From positions 74,263 through 138,262 of the forward strand of contig CAVZSC010000029.1 in the NCBI GenBank assembly GCA_963777755.1: a DNA stretch of 64,000 bases. The letters are read 5' to 3'. The notes below the pieces were generated by a model that was not told the origin of the DNA, did no database searches, and worked only from the letters and a program-made list of their open reading frames with translations. This DNA comes from DATFWC01 sp963777755. Its GTDB lineage: Bacteria > Pseudomonadota > Alphaproteobacteria > Rhizobiales > Xanthobacteraceae. A program made the translations under genes and the position numbers. Shown here piece by piece: positions 7,230 to 15,029 of this stretch; position 1 is the stretch's first letter; each line of letters begins with the position of its first letter.

Positions 7230-9548
7230 TCAGCGTGAGGCCGACAAGCCGCCCCCTGGCGCGTCCCGCTCCTCCAGCGCGTCAAGCACGCGTTCCGGCG
7301 TCATCGGCAGGGTGCGCACGCGTGCCCCGGTGGCGTTGTGGATCGCGTTGGCGATGGCGGGCGCCGCGCCCACCAGCGAGGGCTCGCCGACGCCCTTGGC
7401 GCCGACCGGGTGGGTGGGGTCTCGATCCTCCAGCACGATGGCGTGGATCTCGGGCGGCGTATCGAGCACGCCCGGCACCTTGTAGTCGGCGAGCGTCACG
7501 GTGGTGAGCCAGCCTTCGGCATTCCAGCGCATCTCCTCGGTCAGCGCATAGCCCATGCCCTGGACGAAGCCGCCCTGGATCTGGCCTTCGCAGCTGACCG
7601 GGTTGATGGCGCGCCCGACATCGTGCGCGCACCAGGCACGGCGCACTTCGACGGCGCCGGTGGCCTCGTCGACGTCCACCTCCACGCAGTGTGCGCCGAA
7701 CGTGTAGACGCCCAGGTTGGCGAATGCGAGCTGGTGGACCGACGCCCGCTTCGGATCGAACGGCGGGCCGTCGAAGACGAAGCCGTGGCTCGCCGCGATC
7801 GGGCCGCCGGAATGAAACAACGACCTCATGGCGACCTCGCGGAAGCTCACGCCGGTCGGCACGCCCTTGATGCCGATCGCGCCGCCCGGACGCAGCTCGA
7901 GGTCGGCGCTTGCGCATTCGAGCATCTCGGCCGCGTGCCCGAACATCGTCTCGCGCATGTCGGCGGTGGCGACGGCCACCGCCCGGCCGGTCATGTAGGT
8001 CGAGCGGCTGCCGGCGGTCTTCCAATTGTAGGGGGACGAGTCGCTGTCCTGCGGCGCGTAGCTGACGCGCTCGATCGGCACCGCGAGCGCATCGGCGCAG
8101 ATCTGCACCATCGCGGTGTCCGCCCCTTGTCCGATGTCCACGCAGCCGGTCGACAGCGCAATCGACCCGTCGGTGCGCAGCTGCACGTTCGCCGCCGTCC
8201 CCATCAGCCCGGAGACGTGCGACATCACGGCGTAGCCGATGCCGCGCCGGGACCCTGAGCGCGGCGTGAGCGGAGGTGCCGCGCGCTGTGCCTCGCTCAC
8301 GCGGGTGAGGCATTGCGTCAGCACGCAGGAGGGCACGCCCTGGCCGCCGAAAGCCGTATCGTTCGGGCGCATGGCGTTCTTCAGGCGCAGCTCGACGGGA
8401 TCGATGCCGAGCCTGGCGGCGAGCTCGTCGATCTGCGACTCGCCCGCGAAGCTCGCCTGCGGATTGCCGAACCCGCGGAACGACCCGGCGCGCAGCTTGT
8501 TCGTGTAGACCGCCTGGCCGCGCGCGCGCGCGTTCGCAATGCGGTAGGGCCCGCGCGACATGAGCAGCGCGAAGGCGAGCACCGGCGGGCTCTCGTCGGC
8601 GTAGGCGCCGCCGTCGATGGTGATGCGCACGTCGCGCGCCAGAATCGTGCCGTCGCGCCGCGCGCCGGTCTTCATCCAGATGCGCGCCGGGTGGCGCGAG
8701 CGCTGGATCTCGAAATCCTGCGTGCGGGACAGCACCAGTTTCACCGGCCGGCGCGTGGCGCGGGCCAGCCAGGCGGCAATGGAGTGGATGTTCGAGGCAT
8801 GCTTGCCGCCGAAACCGCCACCCACCCGCGTCGCCACCACGCGGATCTTCGCCATCGGCTCGGCGAGCTCATCGGCGACGCGTTGCTGGATGTGGTGGAC
8901 CGACTGGCAGGTCGCGTACAACGTGATGCGCCCCGCCGCGTCGACGTCGGCCACGCAGCCGTTCGGCTCCAGGTAGACGTGGTGCTGGGCCTGGGTCTCC
9001 CAGGTGCCCTCGACCACCACGTCGCACTCGTGGAAGGCACGCTCGACGTCGCCTTCCTCCACGCTGCTCTCGAACACCACGTTGCCGTGGCCGCCGCCCT
9101 GGATGGCTTTGAAATATGCGGCGCTGTCCGGGTGCAGGATCGGTGCGCCGGGTGCGAGCGCCTCGTCGATCGAAAGCACCGCGGGCAGCGGCTCGTAGTC
9201 GATCTCGATCGCGGCGGCCGCCTTGTGGGCGGCCGCGGGATCGGTCGCAGCGACCGCCGCCACGATCTCGCCGACGTAGCGCACCGTGCCGCGCGCGACC
9301 ATCGACTCGTCCTTGATGATGCCGCCGGCGCGCGGGCCGATGAAATCGGCGCCGGTGAGGATCGCCTTGACGCCGGGGAGGGCGCGCGCAGCCTCCACCC
9401 GGTAGCCGACGATCCGCGCATGGGCGTGCGGGCTGGTCAGGAGTGCGGCGTGCAGCATGCCGGGAATCCGTACGTCGTCGGCGTACTGGGCGCGACCGGT
9501 CGCCTTGTCGCCTGCCTCCAGGCGCGGGGGGCTCGCACCGATCGTCAT
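7230..9548 (-). CDS. Molybdenum hydroxylase large subunit (xanthine dehydrogenase / CoxL family)
   Basis: A 772-residue molybdopterin-cytosine-dinucleotide-binding subunit of the aldehyde oxidase/xanthine dehydrogenase family. The N-terminal ATGRAQYADDVRIPGMLHA is the conserved a/b hammerhead opening; GGGFGGKH, RGFGNPQ and the C-terminal VGAKGVGEPSLVGAAPAIANA (beginning near residue 715) are molybdenum-pocket motifs, with the glutamate of GVGEP as the general base. It hydroxylates an N-heterocycle, purine or aldehyde with water as oxygen source. The VAYRxxGR-type CO-dehydrogenase signature is not seen, so substrate is open. The start ATG at 9548 overlaps the stop of the 2Fe-2S gene (ATGA), which means translational coupling. 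The gene order FAD, 2Fe-2S, Mo is that of coxMSL. Confidence 0.9.
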   Translation of the reverse strand: MTIGASPPRLEAGDKATGRAQYADDVRIPGMLHAALLTSPHAHARIVGYRVEAARALPGVKAILTGADFIGPRAGGIIKDESMVARGTVRYVGEIVAAVAATDPAAAHKAAAAIEIDYEPLPAVLSIDEALAPGAPILHPDSAAYFKAIQGGGHGNVVFESSVEEGDVERAFHECDVVVEGTWETQAQHHVYLEPNGCVADVDAAGRITLYATCQSVHHIQQRVADELAEPMAKIRVVATRVGGGFGGKHASNIHSIAAWLARATRRPVKLVLSRTQDFEIQRSRHPARIWMKTGARRDGTILARDVRITIDGGAYADESPPVLAFALLMSRGPYRIANARARGQAVYTNKLRAGSFRGFGNPQASFAGESQIDELAARLGIDPVELRLKNAMRPNDTAFGGQGVPSCVLTQCLTRVSEAQRAAPPLTPRSGSRRGIGYAVMSHVSGLMGTAANVQLRTDGSIALSTGCVDIGQGADTAMVQICADALAVPIERVSYAPQDSDSSPYNWKTAGSRSTYMTGRAVAVATADMRETMFGHAAEMLECASADLELRPGGAIGIKGVPTGVSFREVAMRSLFHSGGPIAASHGFVFDGPPFDPKRASVHQLAFANLGVYTFGAHCVEVDVDEATGAVEVRRAWCAHDVGRAINPVSCEGQIQGGFVQGMGYALTEEMRWNAEGWLTTVTLADYKVPGVLDTPPEIHAIVLEDRDPTHPVGAKGVGEPSLVGAAPAIANAIHNATGARVRTLPMTPERVLDALEERDAPGGGLSASR

Positions 9549-10036
9549 GCGTGGCCTCCCGCGAGGTGTTCCGCCGCCTCGACGATCTTCACGTAGCCCG
9601 AGCAGCGGCACAGGTTGCCCGACAGGGCGTTGCGGATGGCCTCGCGTCCGGGGTGCGGGTCGCGCGCGAAGAGCGCGGTGAGCGCGACGACGAAGCCGGG
9701 TGTGCAGAAGCCGCATTGGATGGCGCCCGCCTCGATGAGGGCGCGCTGCACGACGGAGAAGCCGTCGTCGCCGGCGAGGCCTTCCTCGCCAGCGAGGCCT
9801 TCGATGGTCGTCACCGGCCGCTCGCCGACGTCCGCCGCAAGCGTCAGGCAGGAACGGGCGAGCTTGCTGTCCAGCAGCACGGTGCAGGCGCCGCAGACAC
9901 CGTGATTGCAGCCGCGCTTGGAGCCGGTCAGGCCGAACTCGGAGCGCAGCACCTCGAGCAGCGTCGCCGACGCGGGGGCGAGCACGTCGCGCGGCTCGCC
10001 GTTCACGGTGAGCACGATATGCAGCTTGCTGGTCAT
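9545..10036 (-). CDS. Molybdenum hydroxylase 2Fe-2S subunit (CoxS family)
   Basis: A 163-residue electron-transfer subunit. The plant-ferredoxin cluster ligands are in GCNHGVCGACTVLLD at about 40-54 plus a later Cys (ARSCL), and the second [2Fe-2S] cluster is bound by the CGFCTPGF and LCRCSGY pairs, both complete. It passes electrons from the molybdenum site to FAD. Both gene junctions overlap by four bases (9545-9548 and 10033-10036). Confidence 0.93.
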   Translation of the reverse strand: MTSKLHIVLTVNGEPRDVLAPASATLLEVLRSEFGLTGSKRGCNHGVCGACTVLLDSKLARSCLTLAADVGERPVTTIEGLAGEEGLAGDDGFSVVQRALIEAGAIQCGFCTPGFVVALTALFARDPHPGREAIRNALSGNLCRCSGYVKIVEAAEHLAGGHA

Positions 10037-10836
10037 GGCTGCGCCGCGCGGACCGCGCGCCGGATGAGCTCGGGGAGCACCTTGCGGCGGTAGGCCGCGG
10101 AGGCGCGATGGTCGCTCGGCGGATCGCAGGCGGCGGCGATCCTGCGCCCGGCCTCGAGGAGCGGCGCGTCGGCGAGTGCGAGGCCCTCCGCGTGCAGCGG
10201 CGTGGGGCCGCAGCCGCCGATCGCCACCCGCGCCGTATCCGCCACGATCGCCGCCACCGAGACGATGGCGAAATCGCCCGCGACGAGCGACAGCTTCTCG
10301 TACGCGGCGCCGCCGTTCGGCGGCCCGGCGGGAACATGGATCGCGGTGACGATCTCGCCCTTCTGCAGCGCGGTCTCGAACAGCCCGCGGAAGAACGCAC
10401 GCGCCGCGACACGGCGGTCGCCCGCGGCCGATCCGACCTCGATGCTGGCGTCGGCCGCCACCAGGGCCACTGGGTAGTCCGCGGCCGGGTCGGCATGGGC
10501 GACCGAGCCGCCGATCGTGCCCCAGGCGCGCACCGCCGGATAGGCGACGACGCGTGCGGCCTGCGCCAGCAGCGCCGGCCCGGGCGCCGCAACATCGAGC
10601 TCGGCCAGCTCGGCATGCGTGGTCATGGCGCCGATGCGCAGGCCACCGTCGGGTTGCGTGGTGATGCCGCGCAGCTCGGCGATGCGGCGCAGGCCGACGA
10701 GCCGCGACGGCGCGACGAGGCCAAGATTCATCATCGCCACCAGGGACTGTCCGCCGGCGAGGCAGAGCGCATCGTCGACGTCGAGGGCCCGGTAGGCCTC
10801 CCCGAGCGTTAAGGGCGCGACGTAATCCATGGTCAT
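10033..10836 (-). CDS. Molybdenum hydroxylase FAD subunit (CoxM family)
   Basis: A 267-residue FAD-binding subunit. The flavin motifs AGGQSLVAMMNLGL at about 32-45 and TIGGSVAHADPAADYP at about 112-127 match the CoxM/XdhB consensus (AGGxSLxPxMxLR and TIGGxxAxADPAxD). It takes electrons from the 2Fe-2S subunit to an external acceptor. ATG at 10836 is chosen because it overlaps the stop of the upstream solute-binding-like gene by four bases, the same spacing as the other junctions of this operon. Confidence 0.9.
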   Translation of the reverse strand: MTMDYVAPLTLGEAYRALDVDDALCLAGGQSLVAMMNLGLVAPSRLVGLRRIAELRGITTQPDGGLRIGAMTTHAELAELDVAAPGPALLAQAARVVAYPAVRAWGTIGGSVAHADPAADYPVALVAADASIEVGSAAGDRRVAARAFFRGLFETALQKGEIVTAIHVPAGPPNGGAAYEKLSLVAGDFAIVSVAAIVADTARVAIGGCGPTPLHAEGLALADAPLLEAGRRIAAACDPPSDHRASAAYRRKVLPELIRRAVRAAQP

Positions 10837-11696
10837 GCCTTTGCCCTTGCCAGCAGCACCCGGTTGATCACCGCGGCGGCGTTCGGCTCGGGGGCCGGCA
10901 GCAGACCGCATTCACGCCGCAACGCTACGACTTCGTCCCAGCCCGCCGGCGATACGTCGAGACCGAGCCCGGCCTCACGCACCAGACGTTCCGCCGCCGC
11001 CTCGGCGTACCGCGCCGCGACCAGGGCGGCGGCCGCCTCGGTCGGATTGGCCGTCGCCCACCGGTTCGCCTCGACCAGCGCCCGCACATAGGCGAGCGCC
11101 GCATCCTCGTTCTCGCGCACCCAGGCGGTGCGGGCGGCGATCACCACGCCCGGATAGGCGGGAGCGATGTCGGCGCCGTCCCACAGCTTCCGAAAACCCT
11201 TTGCCAGCGCCATGTCAATGAACGGCGGCACCAGGATGGTCGCGACCGTCTGGCCGGCCATCAGGGCATCGAAGCGGTGACGCACACCGCCGACCATGTC
11301 GTAGCGGCATTTGCGCCAGTCGATGCCGGCGCGTGACAGCGCCCGGTAGAGCACGAGGACGAAGCCGTTGCTGGTGGCGTCGACCGCGATCGGCTCCGCC
11401 GCGGCGTCGGCGAGGCCGACGAGCTTTGGCGCGGCACAGAAGGCCATGATCATTTGGCGCTCGAGCTGCGCCAGGATCTGCAGCCCGGCTTTGCGCTCGT
11501 CGTTCCAGGCGATGACGTTGTCGACCACGCCGACGCCGACGTCCCAGGTGCCGTCGGCGAGGCCCTGGCCCAGATGATCGGACGACAGGGTCTGCGTCGT
11601 CTCGACCTCAACGCCATGCCGGGCGAACAGACGCAGATGCTCGGCCCACACAATCGGCGCGGGCGGCACGAACACGATCTGCTTGATGTGTCTCAT
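10833..11696 (-). CDS. Solute-binding-like protein (NMT1/SsuA superfamily), no signal peptide
   Basis: A 287-residue protein with the periplasmic-binding-protein II fold of NMT1/TauA type: an early strand IVFVPPAPIVWAEH, then VEVETTQTLSSDHLGQGL and a GVVDNVIAW segment. It starts at MRHIKQIVF without a leader, so it is predicted cytosolic, unlike the secreted binding protein at 15030-16013. It is the first gene of the molybdenum hydroxylase operon, so it may be a ligand sensor, a substrate-loading protein or a Thi5-like enzyme; these cannot be told apart from sequence. The ATG at 11696 is favoured over 11762. Confidence 0.75.
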   Translation of the reverse strand: MRHIKQIVFVPPAPIVWAEHLRLFARHGVEVETTQTLSSDHLGQGLADGTWDVGVGVVDNVIAWNDERKAGLQILAQLERQMIMAFCAAPKLVGLADAAAEPIAVDATSNGFVLVLYRALSRAGIDWRKCRYDMVGGVRHRFDALMAGQTVATILVPPFIDMALAKGFRKLWDGADIAPAYPGVVIAARTAWVRENEDAALAYVRALVEANRWATANPTEAAAALVAARYAEAAAERLVREAGLGLDVSPAGWDEVVALRRECGLLPAPEPNAAAVINRVLLARAKA

Positions 11697-11993
11697 TGCA
11701 GGATCTCGCAACCTAGGGCGCGTTCCGATCAAGTTGACGCACGGTGGTGCGGCTTGCTCCACCTCTCCCCGCTTGCGGACCGCTTGCCTACGTGAGGGCC
11801 GTCAGCCTATCCGCGGAGGTGCGCTCGCGGCAAGCCGCGCGGGCGACCATCCGACGAAGATCAGATCGAGGCGGCCTCTCTCAAGTGCCGCAACTCCTGC
11901 GCTGAATCCTCAAATCAACTCTGACCCCGGATTGTCTACCCCCGGATTCTACCCGAGTTCTCCCGTTCAAGTTTTGGATGTTCTCTTTGCCTC
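11697..11993. other. Intergenic region, promoter of the molybdenum hydroxylase operon
   Basis: Divergent spacer between the minus-strand operon and the plus-strand peptide gene. No open frame with protein character is seen. It must carry the operon's promoter, but I see no clear operator apart from the palindrome listed separately. Confidence 0.4.
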
Positions 11994-12009
11994 TGTGATG
12001 AACATCACA
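11994..12009. promoter_or_regulatory. CRP/FNR-like palindrome upstream of the GG-leader peptide
   Basis: TGTGATGAACATCACA is a perfect TGTGA-N6-TCACA palindrome, 98 bases before the ATG of the peptide gene. The spacing suits activation of a promoter inside 12010-12107. It is 298 bases from the oppositely reading molybdenum operon, so the peptide gene is the likelier target. Confidence 0.55.
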
Positions 12010-12107
12010 CAGCAGCATGATCTTGGTGAGCAGCCACCGTGCGCCCCACGTCCAATGCATGTGGTCCTCTTGAACCACGATCACTGAACCAGAAAAGGGA
12101 GCTTACC

Positions 12108-12272
12108 ATGAGCAAGAACGAGCAGACCCGCGAGCTGACCGGCCAAGAGCTCGAGGTCGTCTCCGGTGGCGTATATTCGCATATGGGGTACTACGCAGCG
12201 ATCAACCAGTTCGTGCACCCGTTGGATATCGTCTCCGTGAAGGCGATCGACGTTGTGGCGATCGGTCGCTGA
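12108..12272 (+). CDS. Small peptide with double-glycine leader (putative RiPP/bacteriocin-like precursor)
   Basis: A 54-residue peptide. Its first 21 residues fit the double-glycine leader rule: LTGQELEVVSGG carries L-12, E-8, L-7, V-4 and G-2 G-1. Cleavage after G21 by a C39-peptidase ABC exporter would release a 33-residue core starting VYSHMGYYAAINQF, which has no Cys and ends IGR. The ribosome site AAAAGGGAG stands about 9 bases before the ATG. No C39 exporter, immunity gene or modifying enzyme is nearby, so it is an orphan precursor or a nitrile-hydratase-leader-like small secreted peptide. The neighbours read the opposite way. Confidence 0.7.
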   Translation: MSKNEQTRELTGQELEVVSGGVYSHMGYYAAINQFVHPLDIVSVKAIDVVAIGR

Positions 12273-12353
12273 GCGTCACGTCCCCCAAGATAAAAAGAGG
12301 CCGCCGGCTGTTCTCCGAGCGGCCCACTTGGGGCGCGGCGGGAATGCGATTAT

Positions 12354-12429
12354 TAGTGCTCCTTTGATTCCGAATTTCGCTCAGAGGATGCCGCGAAGTG
12401 ATGCGAAATTCGGAATCAAAGGAGCACTA
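12354..12429. repeat. Perfect 27-bp inverted repeat with 22-base loop
   Basis: Bases 12354-12380 and 12403-12429 are exact reverse complements. The arms lie 17 bases outside the stop of the transposase remnant. They may be two abutted IS ends or a self-standing palindrome; as RNA it would make a very stable hairpin and could end transcription of the peptide gene, though no T tract follows. Confidence 0.85.
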
Positions 12430-12445
12430 GCAATATCAATGGTTT

Positions 12446-12750
12446 CTAGTGCGGCTCGTGGATTTGAATTTCCTGCAAGAGATTGCCGCGAACTGATAGG
12501 AAGTTCTTGTAGCGGCAGCGATCGAGCCCGTGTCGCCGCTTGACAACGCTGATGCGGCCCTCGCATCCGGTTCGCCATTTCTGGCCGTTGCGGAACCAGC
12601 GTTTTTTCTGCGGAGTAAAATCCAGCGTCCGCCGCCACCAGGCGCGGCGTGCGTCCGAGCTTCGCCTCGTGAGTTTCGATGGCCGGGATCAACAGGTCCG
12701 AATCGCTCGGCCGCTGATCGTAGACGTCGTAGTCGATCACCTCGCAACCC
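12446..12750 (-). pseudogene. C-terminal remnant of an IS1182/IS5-like transposase
   Basis: One frame gives VYDQRPSDSDLLIPAIETHE and LVAADAGFYSAEK, the DDE-domain middle of IS1182/ISNCY-type transposases; a second frame gives RWFRNGQKWRTGCEGRISVV and the tail to a TAG at 12446. The two halves are in different frames with residues missing between them, and the N-terminal part is absent, so the gene is dead. It lies directly beyond the stop of the ABC permease at 12760, in the middle of what may once have been one catabolic operon. Confidence 0.8.
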
Positions 12751-12759
12751 AAATTCATG

Positions 12760-13509
12760 CTACGCCTCGGCCACATGCCAGTGAAGCAGCCGGCCGCGCA
12801 GCCACTGCGCGACCTTGTACAGCGCAGCACCGATGAGCGAGATGGTGACCAGCGTGGCGAAGGCGGTGCGCACGTCGCCGTAGCGGTAGGAGCGGATCAT
12901 CATCTCGCCGAGGCCGCCGCCGCCCGACACCATTTCCGACACCACCGCCACCAGGACCGCCACCACCACGGCCACCTGTACGCCGTCATAGATCGAGGCG
13001 AGCGAGAGCGGCAGCACCACACGCCACAGCATGCGCACCGGTCCGGTGCCGCGCGACTGGGCCGACCACAGGTAGATCGGACTGAGCCCGCGGGCGCCGT
13101 GGTAGCTGAAGAGCACGATCGGAAACAGGCAGTCGGTGAAGATCAGCATCACCTTGGACAGGCTGAAGAGGCCGAACCAGTGCACGTAAAGCGGGATCAG
13201 CGCGATCTTCGGCAGTGGGAAGCCGAAGGAAAAGAGCGGCTCGAAGAACCATTCCGCGGCGCGCACACGCCCCATGAGCAGGCCGAGCGGCACGCCAACG
13301 GCGATCGCCGCCGCGAGGCCGGCGAGCGCGCGCCACAGCGTGTCCCACAGCGGCGCGTAGATGCGCCCGTCGACGAGCAGGGTGAGCCAGCGCAGGACGA
13401 TGTCGCTGACGGGCGGGAATACGTTGGGGTTGACCCAGCCGGCGCGCGCGACCAGGTCCCACGCCAGGAGCAGGAGCGCGATGGGTATGACTCTAGTGAG
13501 CAAATGCAT
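12760..13509 (-). CDS. ABC transporter permease (TauC/SsuC family), second copy
   Basis: A 249-residue inner-membrane permease with about six membrane segments and the EAA-loop region near 165-185 (ARGLSPIYLWSAQSRGTG and LWRVVLPLSLASIYDGVQVA). It belongs to the BPD_transp_1 family used for sulfonates, nitrate and pyrimidine precursors. Its start overlaps the end of the preceding permease gene by 17 bases. Having two different permeases implies a heterodimeric channel. The gene ends 10 bases from a transposase remnant but looks full length. Confidence 0.9.
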   Translation of the reverse strand: MHLLTRVIPIALLLLAWDLVARAGWVNPNVFPPVSDIVLRWLTLLVDGRIYAPLWDTLWRALAGLAAAIAVGVPLGLLMGRVRAAEWFFEPLFSFGFPLPKIALIPLYVHWFGLFSLSKVMLIFTDCLFPIVLFSYHGARGLSPIYLWSAQSRGTGPVRMLWRVVLPLSLASIYDGVQVAVVVAVLVAVVSEMVSGGGGLGEMMIRSYRYGDVRTAFATLVTISLIGAALYKVAQWLRGRLLHWHVAEA

Positions 13510-14248
13510 GCCAGGACATCAGTCGCCGGAGCCCGGCGAGGTAGCTGCGGTCGAGCAGGTAGCCGAGCGCTGCAAGCCAGATCACCACGGCCAGCATCGC
13601 GTCGTCGGCACCGACCCCGCCATAGGCGAAGATCAGGTAGCCGAGGCCCTTCTCGGCCGAGATGAACTCGGAGCTGACCAGCACGATGATTGCGATGGCG
13701 ATCGCCGTGCGCACGCCGGCCGCGATCTGCGGCAGCGCGGCCGGCAGCACCACGCGCCACAGCAGCCGGCGCTCCGAGGTGCCGCGCGCACGCGCCGACC
13801 AGAGCAGCACGTCGTCGACGCTGCGCGCGCCGTTGAACGTCGCCACCACGACCGGCAGCAGGCAGGCGAGCGCGATGACGGCCACCTTGGAAAAGTCGCC
13901 GATGCCGAGCCAGATCATGAACAGCGGGATCATGGCCGGCTTCGGCACCGGGTAGATGAGAAGCAGGATCGGCTCGACCGCCTGCTCGACGGCCCGCACG
14001 CGCGCCATCACCACGCCGAGCACAACGCCGATGACGACGGCGGCGAGGAGCCCGGCGCCGGCGCGGCCGAAGGACGCGAGCGTGTGCGGCACGATCTCGC
14101 CGGAGGCCAGCATGCCGGCGAGCGACGCGGCGACATCCCACAACGACGGGAGCACCGATCGCGGCAGCACGCCGGTGGCGGAAGCGGCTTGCCAGGCGGC
14201 GAGCACCAGCAACAGGGGAACGATCTTCGCGGTCGCTAGCGCCCTCAT
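13493..14248 (-). CDS. ABC transporter permease (TauC/SsuC family), first copy
   Basis: A 251-residue polytopic permease of the same family as its downstream neighbour; the EAA loop lies around ARSVDDVLLWSARARGTSER and LWRVVLPAALPQIAAGVRTA. The start ATG at 14248 overlaps the in-frame TGA of the ATPase gene (ATGA), as expected of a coupled ABC operon, but that TGA is reached only after a one-base shift in the ATPase (see that entry). Confidence 0.9.
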   Translation of the reverse strand: MRALATAKIVPLLLVLAAWQAASATGVLPRSVLPSLWDVAASLAGMLASGEIVPHTLASFGRAGAGLLAAVVIGVVLGVVMARVRAVEQAVEPILLLIYPVPKPAMIPLFMIWLGIGDFSKVAVIALACLLPVVVATFNGARSVDDVLLWSARARGTSERRLLWRVVLPAALPQIAAGVRTAIAIAIIVLVSSEFISAEKGLGYLIFAYGGVGADDAMLAVVIWLAALGYLLDRSYLAGLRRLMSWHAFAH

Positions 14249-15026
14249 GCGCGTGCGCCCTCGACTTCCTCCTTGACGCTGCGCCAGATGCGCAGCTTGA
14301 GGGGGAAAAGGCGGGATTGGCCTCGAGCTCCTCGCCGTCGCCGACGTCGAAGCCGCGCCAGAGCACCTCCTTGATGCGGCCCGGCCGCGCCGCCATCACC
14401 ACGATGCGGGTGCCCAGCGCCACCGCCTCCTCGACGTCATGGGTGACGAACAGCACCGTCCTGGCGTCGCGCCGCCAGATCCGCCGCAGCTCGTCCTGCA
14501 GGATGCGGCGCGTCTGCGCATCGAGGGCGCCGAACGGCTCGTCCATCAGCAGGATCTCCGGACCGCAGGCGAGCGTCTGCGCCAGCGCGACGCGCTGCTG
14601 CATGCCGCCTGAGAGCTCGCGCGGGTAGCGGTCCTCGAAGCCCTGCAGGTGCACGAGCCGCACATGCTCGTCGACGATGCGATCGCGCTCGGCGCGGCGC
14701 ATGCCCTGCTCGGCGAGCCCGTAGCCGATGTTGCCGCGCACCGTGAGCCACGGAAACAGCGAATAGCGCTGGAACACGATGCCGCGATCAGGACCTGGCC
14801 CGGTGATCGGCCGGTCCCGCAGGCGCAGGCTGCCCGAGGTCGGGCGCAGGAAGCCGCCGACGAGATAGAGCAGCGTGCTCTTGCCGCAGCCGCTCGGCCC
14901 GACGATGGTGACGAATTCGTGCTCCTTGATCGCGAGGTCGATCAACTCCAGCGCCTTCACCGCCCCCGCTCCGTCGCCGTAGGTCATGGCAACGTCGCGT
15001 ATCTCCAGATAGGCTGATGCCGCCAA
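14245..15026 (-). CDS. ABC transporter ATPase (TauB/SsuB family), frameshifted near its end
   Basis: Energises the importer. Walker A GPSGCGKST at about 43-51, Q-loop IVFQRYSLFPW, signature LSGGMQQRVALAQ, Walker B ILLMDEPFGALD and the H-loop FVTHDVEEA are all intact. After DGEELEANPAF the reading runs past the expected end into the permease frame. Moving by one base at the G5A4 run 14301-14309 restores a normal tail, PLKLRIWRSVKEEVEGARA, and a TGA at 14245-14247 overlapping the permease ATG. All catalytic parts precede the shift, so this is either a sequencing indel or a mild tail mutation. Coordinates are for the restored gene. Confidence 0.85.
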
Positions 15027-15029
15027 GGC

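Noticed and set aside
8313..9596. Long plus-strand frame opposite the molybdenum hydroxylase (also 12757-13665, 16803-18263, 27231-28331, 31135-32412)
   Set aside because: Arg/His/Gly-rich readings with no motif, lying exactly antisense to well-supported genes; typical of GC-rich DNA.
12273..12353. Terminator directly after the GG-leader peptide (GGCCGC with GCGGCC)
   Set aside because: The stem is short with a 14-base loop and no T tract; the 27-bp palindrome further on is a better candidate.
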